Source: Clostridiales bacterium UBA1777 (GTDB lineage Bacteria; Bacillota; Clostridia; Oscillospirales; Oscillospiraceae). From it: a DNA stretch of 8,170 bases. The stretch spans positions 1,414 to 9,583 of the forward strand of contig DCGN01000066.1 in NCBI GenBank assembly GCA_002315275.1, given 5' to 3'. Below the pieces are notes generated by a model that did no database searches, was not told where the DNA came from, and saw only the letters and a program-made list of their open reading frames with translations. The position numbers and the translations under genes were made by a program. Below, in pieces: positions 1 to 6,513 of the stretch (the first letter of the stretch is position 1; every line of letters starts with the position of its first letter).

Positions 1-33
1 GAGGGCAATAGAGGGGCATACGCAGCTGATATG

Positions 34-60
34 AAAAGAGGGACGCGAATTTGCGCCCCT
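34..60 (-). terminator. Rho-independent terminator at the end of the gene run
   Basis: On the minus strand a stem GGGGCGC (53-59) pairs with GCGTCCC (40-46) across a 6-base loop. It has one G-U pair and is extended by an outer A-T pair (60 with 39). It is followed by a short T-rich tract, TCTTTT (34-39 read in reverse). It starts one base after the TAA stop of the frameshifted HTH relic, so it probably came with that relic and now ends transcription of the transporter gene. The T tract is short, so efficiency may be moderate. Confidence 0.75.
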
Positions 61-61
61 G

Positions 62-183
62 TTATTTGATTTCTTGCTCAAGGTTGTGTCAAACTCAGGA
101 GAGGAGAAGAACTCTCCGAGAGTAATGCCGAGACCGTCACAGCGCTTCTTGACAGTAATCCTCTTCAAAGGGAGACCCGGCTC
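62..183 (-). pseudogene. Relic of an XRE/Cro-CI-type HTH regulator (C-terminal end, frameshifted)
   Basis: Read from 183 downward in one frame, the DNA encodes a stretch containing KKRCDGLGITLGEFFSSPEFD (136-183 region to 88). This matches the C-terminal end of small Clostridial XRE-type helix-turn-helix proteins, in which a CDGLGITL helix is followed by a short FF..PEF tail. After the GAC codon for Asp (88-90) there are two extra bases (86-87, AC). Removing them restores Asn-Leu-Glu-Gln-Glu-Ile-Lys and a TAA stop at 62-64, the ending I would expect for this family. The first part of the domain is missing: the fragment abuts and overlaps by two bases the stop codon of the transporter gene, with no start codon or ribosome binding site of its own. 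I therefore read it as a dead 3' fragment that carried its terminator with it. The family assignment rests on pattern memory, not on a search. Confidence 0.6.
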
Positions 184-1594
184 ATTCTGCTGCGGCTCGT
201 GACCTATACATTTCTTCCTTGTCAAGCCTGAGCTGCTCTATCTCCTTCTTGCCCAAAGGATTAACGAATTTAAGGAACACAAATGCTGTCAGGAAAAGAA
301 TTGCCGGGATAAGCACGGAGTCGGAATACATTCTTTTTAATGTCGCAGCATTAATGTTGGCTGTATTGAGGACATTGTCGGTATAGCCTATGCGGATAAG
401 GGAGGCGTTTACAAGTACGGCCTCGACGGTCTGACCCAGCTTCCGCATAAATGTATAGCAGGCATAGGAGGTCGCCTCGTCGTGTATTCCGAGCCTGACC
501 TCATTATAATCAATTGCATCTGTCGCAAGCGACCAGAGCAGCAGGAACATAAACGCAGTTCCGATACCGGAAGCAAGGCACACGGCAAGAAATGCCCAAA
601 CGCTCTTGACTCCGAGAACATACAGCAGCAGATAGCACGCACCTGCGAAGAGCATTCCGTAAGAGCAGACCTCGCGCCTGCCGAGCTTGTTGCTGATGCG
701 TCCGGCAAAGAGCATTATGACCGCAACGGGAAGATACTGGCAGACTGTGGGCAGCATGGTAAGTCCGGGAGCCTCAAAGTAGTAGTCAAACAGATATGAG
801 TTATAAGCCTGAGCAAACATCTGTGCAGCAAGGAAAAGCATGCTCGCAACGCAGACCGCGACATATGGGCGGCTCTTGAAAAGCTTGAACACAACAGAAA
901 TCGCCTTTTCGGAGCGGCTCTTCGGTGAGGGCTTTGTCTCCACGCGCTCTTTTGTAAAACGATATGTCAGATAGAATGCAATTATTGCAAAGACCGCTAT
1001 TATGACGCTGCCGACAAGCGTTTTTTCTCCGCTCATATGACGCTCTCCGCCAACAGTGACATAGCAGAAGCTTATCAGGACCATTGCGGGCATTGCCCCA
1101 AACGTGGAGCCGACCGAACGGAAGACCGACAGAGATGCACGCTCCCTGTCATCCGAGGTGATCACCTGCGCAAGTGAGCCGTACGGAATGTTGATGCAGG
1201 TATACAGCATGCCGAAGAGAATGTAGGAGGCATAGGCATAGATTAGATAACCGTTCTGCGAAAGACCGGGTATCTTCACAAACATTAGTACCGCAGAAAT
1301 GGCTACGGGTACTGCAAACACCTTTATCCAATGGCGATACCGTCCGTCCGGATGGAGAGGAGCTCTGTCTATTATGCTGCCCCAGATCGGATCGTTTATC
1401 GCGTCCCATACGCGGGCAATGACCATCATGGTCATAATGCTGACGATGCTGAGCTGCAGAACATCGGTATAATATTTCTGCAAAATTGACTGGACAAGGC
1501 CGAACAGCAGGCATGAGCCGAAATCGCCCATTGCATAGCCGAGCTTGTCCTTTCCTTTTATTCCGCTGGTACGGCTGATGTAACTGTTTTCCAT
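182..1594 (-). CDS. GPH-family (MelB-like) sugar:cation symporter
   Basis: This is a 470-residue polytopic membrane protein of the glycoside-pentoside-hexuronide:cation symporter family (MFS_2), normal length for a 12-helix carrier. Helix 1 carries Asp24 in GYAMGDFG. Helix 2 carries WDAINDP with Asp64 and Asp68, spaced like the paired aspartates that bind the coupling cation in MelB. The cytoplasmic loop after helix 4 has the family pattern PYGSLAQVITSDDRER (137-152). It should import a glycoside or acidic sugar with Na+ or H+ across the cytoplasmic membrane. The start is supported by GGAGG (1600-1604) five bases upstream of the ATG. It follows the esterase gene by 19 bases, so the two are probably co-transcribed and supply substrate to the catabolic genes upstream. 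The C-terminus ends in Arg-Ala-Ala-Ala-Glu directly against an HTH relic, so the last few residues could be altered from the ancestral protein. The exact substrate cannot be read from the sequence. Confidence 0.9.
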   Translation of the reverse strand: MENSYISRTSGIKGKDKLGYAMGDFGSCLLFGLVQSILQKYYTDVLQLSIVSIMTMMVIARVWDAINDPIWGSIIDRAPLHPDGRYRHWIKVFAVPVAISAVLMFVKIPGLSQNGYLIYAYASYILFGMLYTCINIPYGSLAQVITSDDRERASLSVFRSVGSTFGAMPAMVLISFCYVTVGGERHMSGEKTLVGSVIIAVFAIIAFYLTYRFTKERVETKPSPKSRSEKAISVVFKLFKSRPYVAVCVASMLFLAAQMFAQAYNSYLFDYYFEAPGLTMLPTVCQYLPVAVIMLFAGRISNKLGRREVCSYGMLFAGACYLLLYVLGVKSVWAFLAVCLASGIGTAFMFLLLWSLATDAIDYNEVRLGIHDEATSYACYTFMRKLGQTVEAVLVNASLIRIGYTDNVLNTANINAATLKRMYSDSVLIPAILFLTAFVFLKFVNPLGKKEIEQLRLDKEEMYRSRAAAE

Positions 1595-1613
1595 AATTTC
1601 CTCCGTTTTTTAT

Positions 1614-2924
1614 TCAGTATGGGCCGCGTTCAATAAAAGAATTTCGAAGCAGTGTGCCGAGGCAGTCTCTTGGCCTGACATATTCATCGCCGTGGGTGTT
1701 AAAATACCTCAGTTTTCTCTCTGCTGAAGTGAAGGCGCACCAGCCGGGGTCATCCTCCCTTATAAACCTCACGACGCTGTCTATCATCAGATCTCTCAAC
1801 GCATGATCGTCCTCGCCGAAAGCTCTCCAGCACTTATCCATGTTTCCGAACATATACCAAAGATCTGAGGAATGATAGGCTTTATAGAGGTTTCCCGGCA
1901 GCACACGGTCAAAGAAATACAGAAAAACTTTTTTTCGCTTTCTTCTGCATGACCATAGCGCAAAGCTTTTTGCTTTGTTAAAGACCAGCAGCGGGAAGAT
2001 CATATCCTGCGAGGTTACGCCGATCATCAGCGGAATATCCAGAAGGCTGCCTTTCTTTTTTATTTCCGAGGGCAGCCCCGGAATCATTTTACCGTCTATA
2101 CCCGGCTGGATATACCGGAAATTACCGGGCTTTGAGGCTTCATCCCACCATGCTCTCCATAGCGTCTCGGTCGATACAGCCTTCAATTGCTCGTCGTTTT
2201 CACAGCCTGCGGCGTGCATAATTCTGTCCCAAAAGGCATCCGATTTGTCTTTGGTGTATCCGGCCAGGAGAGAGGGAAGAAAGCCTGCTCCGCTCATCAT
2301 AATTGCCCGCTTGATACTGCCTGCTAATGCATCGGTGTACATTAGCTGAAAAATGCTCATTGCGCCGGCCGACTGACCGATAAGGCTCAGGTTTTCCGCA
2401 TCTCCGCCATAGTCTGAAATGTTGTCCTTTATCCATTTTATCGCACAAAGCTGATCATAGAGATAATAATTGCCGCAGCGGTAAAGCGCAAAGACGTTCA
2501 GACGGTAGGAAACGGACACCAGTATCACGCCGCGCTTGGCATACTCAAAGCAGGTTCCGGCCGGGTGCTCGCTCTGCTTTCCCGTGTGAAAGCCTCCGCC
2601 GTGAATAAAAATCAATACGGGGCAGCTCTTTGGCTCCTTCGGCGTGATTATGTTCAAAGTAAGCGGACTTTCCGCATACTCGAAGGACTCACCGCGACGA
2701 AACTCACGGGTATAAAAACGCTTTGAATCATCGATATACGTATTGTCCTGCGGAAATTCCAAAGGCTTTTTTGTGGCATCAAAGCTTCCGCCGAAATCCG
2801 TTACCGCAACGGGGTACTCAAACCGCTCTGCATATGCATACGGTATACCCTCAAATATCCAACCGTCGGGAGCATCGCGCCCTATCACGTCTCCGCATTT
2901 TGTTGTCAGATGTATCGTGTTCAT
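1614..2924 (-). CDS. Type-B carboxylesterase (alpha/beta hydrolase)
   Basis: This 436-residue carboxylesterase should hydrolyse a carboxylic ester on a small molecule or glycoside. The N-terminus has the family's strand pattern ending in FEGIPYA (25-30 region). The oxyanion-hole motif HGGGF lies at 108-112, and the nucleophile elbow GQSAG at 183-187 puts Ser185 in place. Asp308 in GVTSQD is the probable acid, and His351 in AYHSSDLWYMF the probable general base, so the triad looks complete. Many family members run 480-550 residues, so this is a compact form. No signal peptide is visible and it is probably cytoplasmic. The ATG has GAGGTG (2930-2935) five bases upstream. It lies 75 bases after the isomerase gene, behind a terminator, and 19 bases before the symporter gene, so it probably acts on something the symporter brings in, such as an acylated sugar. 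The substrate is unknown. Confidence 0.9.
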   Translation of the reverse strand: MNTIHLTTKCGDVIGRDAPDGWIFEGIPYAYAERFEYPVAVTDFGGSFDATKKPLEFPQDNTYIDDSKRFYTREFRRGESFEYAESPLTLNIITPKEPKSCPVLIFIHGGGFHTGKQSEHPAGTCFEYAKRGVILVSVSYRLNVFALYRCGNYYLYDQLCAIKWIKDNISDYGGDAENLSLIGQSAGAMSIFQLMYTDALAGSIKRAIMMSGAGFLPSLLAGYTKDKSDAFWDRIMHAAGCENDEQLKAVSTETLWRAWWDEASKPGNFRYIQPGIDGKMIPGLPSEIKKKGSLLDIPLMIGVTSQDMIFPLLVFNKAKSFALWSCRRKRKKVFLYFFDRVLPGNLYKAYHSSDLWYMFGNMDKCWRAFGEDDHALRDLMIDSVVRFIREDDPGWCAFTSAERKLRYFNTHGDEYVRPRDCLGTLLRNSFIERGPY

Positions 2925-2958
2925 AGCTTCACCTCAAGCACTGCTGTCAGTAAGGATC

Positions 2959-2996
2959 AAAAAGGACAGCGGGGGAAAGCAGCCGTTGTCCTTTTT
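2959..2996 (-). terminator. Intrinsic terminator between isomerase and esterase genes
   Basis: On the minus strand AAAAAGGACA (2987-2996) pairs perfectly with TGTCCTTTTT (2959-2968). One A/C mismatch is followed by three further pairs (CGG with CCG) closing a loop of about ten bases. The outer arms give an A-tract before and a T-tract after the stem, so it could work in both directions. It begins four bases after the TAA stop of the fucose-isomerase-like gene. I see no convincing promoter in the 34 bases between it and the esterase ATG, so the downstream pair probably depends on read-through or on a promoter inside the isomerase gene. Confidence 0.85.
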
Positions 2997-2999
2997 ATC

Positions 3000-4340
3000 T
3001 TAATATCTGTATACCTCAAAGCCGAACATATCGGCCAGCATTTCAAGAGTATTGCCGAAATGACCCTTTATAACGGCAAAGTGCGGCTCGAAACCGTCTT
3101 TCACGCTGTCCTCAACTATTGCGCGGCAATCATTCTCACATTCCACAACGATAGAGGTACCGATAAACTGCTTGGGCTTGTCGAGCGCTTTGCCCTCCAT
3201 TATGAAGAAACGGAATGTACCGTCGGACTCTCTGCCGACTCTGAAAACAGTCGCGTTTTCAAATGCTTCACAGCCGAAATCCATGGCGGGGCCTATCTTG
3301 CGGTTGGGATGAACACCCACGGTCGCTCCCGTATCCTTCCTCGCGAGAGAGCAGGCCGCAGCACCGCAGTGCCAGTAGGTGATCGTGTTTTCCTTCTCGT
3401 CAAGCGACACGGGATCGCCGAAAAATACAGGAGCTCCGCTGAGCTTCATTCCTATCCACATGGAAAGCGCGCCGTAAATATCCGCTTCGCAGGCAGAGGC
3501 TATACCGTCATCGTTAAGCATGGACAAAACGGAGCACACCGGTGTGCCGAAGGCGGTGAAGAAATCCGGCCAGCAGCGGGAAGCAAGCGCACCGATGCCG
3601 TTTTTTTCGACATAGTCCGAATACGCCTTATACAGTCTCGCGTAGTCGAGCAGATTTTTTGACGGGGTCTTTTCAAGTCCGCACATTGCACAGCGGGATT
3701 TTTCAAGGAAAGCCGCGCACTCCTCATCGGAAAAGCCCTTGGCATTGTTGATAAGCTCCCGCGCCTCTATCGCCTCAAGCTCCACACCGAAAGCACTCAT
3801 AAGCTCGCTGTCCAGAGCTCTGCCGAAGCCGAAGCCGGTGGGAGTATGGCCGACAGCGGCCATTTTGAGGCTGCGGAGACCGAACTTTATCCTCGCGGCA
3901 GCAACAAAATCCGCGACGGTTTTTACTACCTCGTCCTCATCGGGAGCACCGAATACATACCCGAAGTTCTCAACACCGAAGGAACGCATCGTGTTTGCTG
4001 CGGAATATGCGCCGGTCAGTGAGTTAAGGCGCAGACGGGTACCGTCAATGACGGGCTCTCTCAGCGTCCACAGGAGTATCGGGCAATTGAATTTCCGCAG
4101 CACCTCACCCATATATGCCGCATTTGCAAACGTGAGATTCTGGAAAACTATCATATCCGGCTCAACACCGTCAAGATATGAGCGCAGAGCATCTATGCTC
4201 AGCAGCATTTCATCGGGGCAGACAAAATCCTTGTCTGTTTTTCTGAGAAGAGCGCATGAGCCGTCATACATTTTCTGCGCACTCTCAAGATGAAACGTGG
4301 GCACGCCCACGGGAACATATACAGCCTGAAATTTTTTCAT
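3000..4340 (-). CDS. L-fucose/L-arabinose isomerase-like sugar isomerase
   Basis: This 446-residue protein belongs to the L-fucose isomerase-like superfamily, whose metal-dependent members interconvert aldoses and ketoses. An N-terminal Rossmann-like part (1-150) and a middle domain precede the signature ACEADIYGALSM (283-294), then GDP (308-310) and YWHCG (322-326). Glu285 and Asp309 are 24 residues apart, the same spacing as the metal-binding Glu337 and Asp361 of E. coli FucI. His420, in the C-terminal segment with His427, or His324 could be the third ligand. It is much shorter than FucI (about 590 residues) and belongs with the compact members of unknown or diverse specificity. The start has GGAGG (4346-4350) close to the ATG, and the gene lies 25 bases after the ROK gene. 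In this operon it probably performs the first isomerisation of the imported sugar. If the operon is sulfoglycolytic, that would be sulfoquinovose to sulfofructose, which is inference. Confidence 0.85.
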   Translation of the reverse strand: MKKFQAVYVPVGVPTFHLESAQKMYDGSCALLRKTDKDFVCPDEMLLSIDALRSYLDGVEPDMIVFQNLTFANAAYMGEVLRKFNCPILLWTLREPVIDGTRLRLNSLTGAYSAANTMRSFGVENFGYVFGAPDEDEVVKTVADFVAAARIKFGLRSLKMAAVGHTPTGFGFGRALDSELMSAFGVELEAIEARELINNAKGFSDEECAAFLEKSRCAMCGLEKTPSKNLLDYARLYKAYSDYVEKNGIGALASRCWPDFFTAFGTPVCSVLSMLNDDGIASACEADIYGALSMWIGMKLSGAPVFFGDPVSLDEKENTITYWHCGAAACSLARKDTGATVGVHPNRKIGPAMDFGCEAFENATVFRVGRESDGTFRFFIMEGKALDKPKQFIGTSIVVECENDCRAIVEDSVKDGFEPHFAVIKGHFGNTLEMLADMFGFEVYRY

Positions 4341-4365
4341 TTTTCCCTCCGTGCTGCCGGTATTT

Positions 4366-5583
4366 TCAAATCATCCCGCCCTGCTCAAGGAAATACTCCA
4401 CCATAAGAAGGCCCGCGGCTTTTTCCTCAAGCTGCTGGTTATACCGGCTTTTTTCTATTTCTATATTGTGCTCGGAATCTACCCCCTCAGCCAGCTCGCT
4501 TCGGAGACGCGTGAGGTAATAGGAATTTTCAAAGACCTTGCCGTAAAGAACGATTTTTGAAGGATCCGTGATATAAATAACGCTTTTCAGCGCATATGCA
4601 ATATGAGACACGGCTCTGTCGAGAATTTCGGAGGCGCCGGCATCTCCGTTGCGTGCGGCTTCCAGCACATCCTCAAGAGTTATCTCTCCGCCGTTTTTTT
4701 CCGCCACGAGCCAAAGCACCGGGGTTTTATCCTCAGAGAGGACGGCCCGGGCATCTTCAAGTATCGCCATGGGGGAGGCTATCGTTTCAAGACAGCCGCT
4801 TTTTCCGCAGTGACACGGCTTGCCGCCTCTTCTGATCACGGGAATATGACCGATTTCAGAGCAGCGGTCTGTTTCACCGTGCCATATTTTCCCGTTAACG
4901 GACATCGCCCCTCCTATGCCGTACTCGCATCGGAGGAAGAACTGCGAACGGATGCTGCTCTCCTTGGAAAGAAACACCTGAGCCGAAAACAGGGCTCTCA
5001 CGTTGTTAGCCATTACCACCTTATAGCCGGTGGCAGCCTCAAATCTGTCCGCTATGGGATAGTTCTTCCTGTTTATCGCGCCGTAGCTGTCTGCAGCTAT
5101 GCGCTGATCGTTCAGGGTTATGCCGCGTATGGCAAGGCCGAGACCGAGGATCTGTTCTTTTTTCAGCTTGTTCTTTTTCACAAGCTCGTTCAGCTTCTCC
5201 GAAAGCGTTGTGACCGTTTCATCTGCATCGGCAAAACTCGGAAGCTGAACTTTTTCGGAAAAGATGACAGCTCCGTCAAGCCAGACTGCGGAAACGATGG
5301 CCATACGCAGATTGATGTGTATGCCCAAAGCGCATCTGGCCTTTGGGTTTATTCCCATCATGATCTCGCGTCTGCCCGCTCCGCCGCTGGAAACCGGCTT
5401 TCCCTCAAAAATGATATTTTCCTCTATCAGCTCGCCTACTATCTTTGTGATCGCTGCGGGAGTAAGCTTGATGCATTCGGCCAGCCGTTTGCGGGACATG
5501 TTGCCCTGCTCATTGAGGACCCTCAAAGCGGCGCTTCTGTTTGTCCGCTTTACGCCCATCATATTGTCGCCTTCAATGATCAT
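4366..5583 (-). CDS. ROK-family transcriptional regulator (NagC/XylR type)
   Basis: This 405-residue protein has an N-terminal winged helix-turn-helix (about 12-65, with MSRKRLAECIKLTPAAITKI as its core) and a ROK sugar-binding domain (about 85-400). The zinc-binding motif is intact: EIGH at 243-246, then CHCGKSGC (257-264), giving His246, Cys257, Cys259 and Cys264. Two kinase features are lost: the ATP-binding DxGxT is replaced by HINLR (89-93), and the catalytic Asp of the NDxN motif is Asn194. It should therefore bind a sugar or sugar derivative without phosphorylating it, and repress this operon until the ligand appears. The ATG at 5583 has GGAGAG (5591-5596) seven bases upstream. Met8 or Met9 (from 5562) is an alternative start with AAGG in front. 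It sits in the middle of the operon, 33 bases after the transporter gene and 25 before the isomerase gene. No operator could be located. Confidence 0.92.
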   Translation of the reverse strand: MIIEGDNMMGVKRTNRSAALRVLNEQGNMSRKRLAECIKLTPAAITKIVGELIEENIIFEGKPVSSGGAGRREIMMGINPKARCALGIHINLRMAIVSAVWLDGAVIFSEKVQLPSFADADETVTTLSEKLNELVKKNKLKKEQILGLGLAIRGITLNDQRIAADSYGAINRKNYPIADRFEAATGYKVVMANNVRALFSAQVFLSKESSIRSQFFLRCEYGIGGAMSVNGKIWHGETDRCSEIGHIPVIRRGGKPCHCGKSGCLETIASPMAILEDARAVLSEDKTPVLWLVAEKNGGEITLEDVLEAARNGDAGASEILDRAVSHIAYALKSVIYITDPSKIVLYGKVFENSYYLTRLRSELAEGVDSEHNIEIEKSRYNQQLEEKAAGLLMVEYFLEQGGMI

Positions 5584-5616
5584 GTGTCATCTCTCCGTTC
5601 GGGAAGATTTGCATTC

Positions 5617-6513
5617 TTATACTTTCTTTTTCTGACTTACAAGCGTGACCGCAGCACCTGCGAGAACGACAAGTATCCCGATGACCTTTTTCGCAGTGAG
5701 GCTCTCGTTCAGAAACGCAACGCCGATAAAGCAGCTTATTACGGGCATAAACAGAAGAGTAAGCTTCACTATCCACACCTCATGCATTCTGAGGTTTCTG
5801 TAATAGAAGAAGTATATGCCGGTCTGAGCAAGGCCGCCCGCAAGGGCAAGCCACAGAATGCCTGTCGGGAGGGAGGAAAGCGCCTCGGCACTCATATCGC
5901 CCGAAGCAAACGCAGAAGCGGCAAAAAGAATAAGAACTATGCCGTTATTGTAATACGAAATCGTGTCTGAGTCCACATGATTTTTTTCCTGAACGACCTT
6001 GATAATAAAGGCGTTCGCGGTGACACAGGCGGCGCTTAAAAGGAAAAACAGATCGGTGGGGTTGATGCTCATGCTTTTGAAGTCCACTCCAAGCACAATA
6101 AGCACACCGGCAAGCATCAGAAATGTACCCGTCCAATCGGATACCGAAAGCTTTTTCCGATAAATGATAACCGTTGCCAGATTGACCATCAGCACATCGG
6201 TCTTCAGCAGGGCAGTGCCCGTGCTGAGCGAGCCGCCTGCATAGCCGAGATTTGCGAAGAGATCAAGAAGAAACCCGAAAACACCGATCGCAGCAAGAAC
6301 GAGAGTGGTCTTTCCGTGCCTGAACAGATCCTTCAGTGCTCCGTCAACCGCAAGCTGTACTGTCAGAAATAACAGTGCACATACCCGAAGCAAAAAGCCC
6401 GCAAGATAAGCCGAGCCGGTCATATCCACGGCAATTTTTGAAAACGTATAGTACAGCGACCAGCTTATCACCATACCGGAGATCATGCCGACGCCTTTTA
6501 TTTTGCCGTTCAT
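5617..6513 (-). CDS. EamA/DMT-family membrane transporter
   Basis: This 298-residue protein has about ten hydrophobic helices in two halves (about 5-142 and 150-293), the duplicated EamA layout of the drug/metabolite transporter superfamily. The second half ends in the typical FLNESLTAKKVIGILVVLAG pattern, followed by a positively charged cytoplasmic tail (KKKV). Its ATG overlaps the TGA of the dehydrogenase gene in an ATGA (6510-6513). There is no ribosome binding site at proper distance (AGGGAG lies 17 bases upstream), so it is probably translated by coupling. Members of this family export amino acids, metabolites and anions, and some import. Its place directly after the reductase, together with a separate GPH importer in the same run, suggests that it exports the reduced end product. 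If the operon is sulfoglycolytic, that product would be dihydroxypropanesulfonate. The substrate is an inference. Confidence 0.9.
   Translation of the reverse strand: MNGKIKGVGMISGMVISWSLYYTFSKIAVDMTGSAYLAGFLLRVCALLFLTVQLAVDGALKDLFRHGKTTLVLAAIGVFGFLLDLFANLGYAGGSLSTGTALLKTDVLMVNLATVIIYRKKLSVSDWTGTFLMLAGVLIVLGVDFKSMSINPTDLFFLLSAACVTANAFIIKVVQEKNHVDSDTISYYNNGIVLILFAASAFASGDMSAEALSSLPTGILWLALAGGLAQTGIYFFYYRNLRMHEVWIVKLTLLFMPVISCFIGVAFLNESLTAKKVIGILVVLAGAAVTLVSQKKKV

Noticed and set aside
2910..3662. A 250-codon plus-strand open frame over the terminator and isomerase gene
   Set aside because: It reads through the hairpin terminator and antisense to a conserved isomerase, with no recognisable domain.
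5573..5614. A 13-codon reading frame ahead of the ROK gene as a possible leader peptide
   Set aside because: It has no ribosome binding site, shows no regulatory codon run and overlaps the ROK start. Chance explains it.
4603..5970. A 455-codon open frame on the plus strand across the ROK and EamA genes
   Set aside because: It is antisense to two genes with clear family motifs, spans their boundary, has no ribosome binding site and encodes no recognisable domain. It is a by-product of codon use on the other strand.
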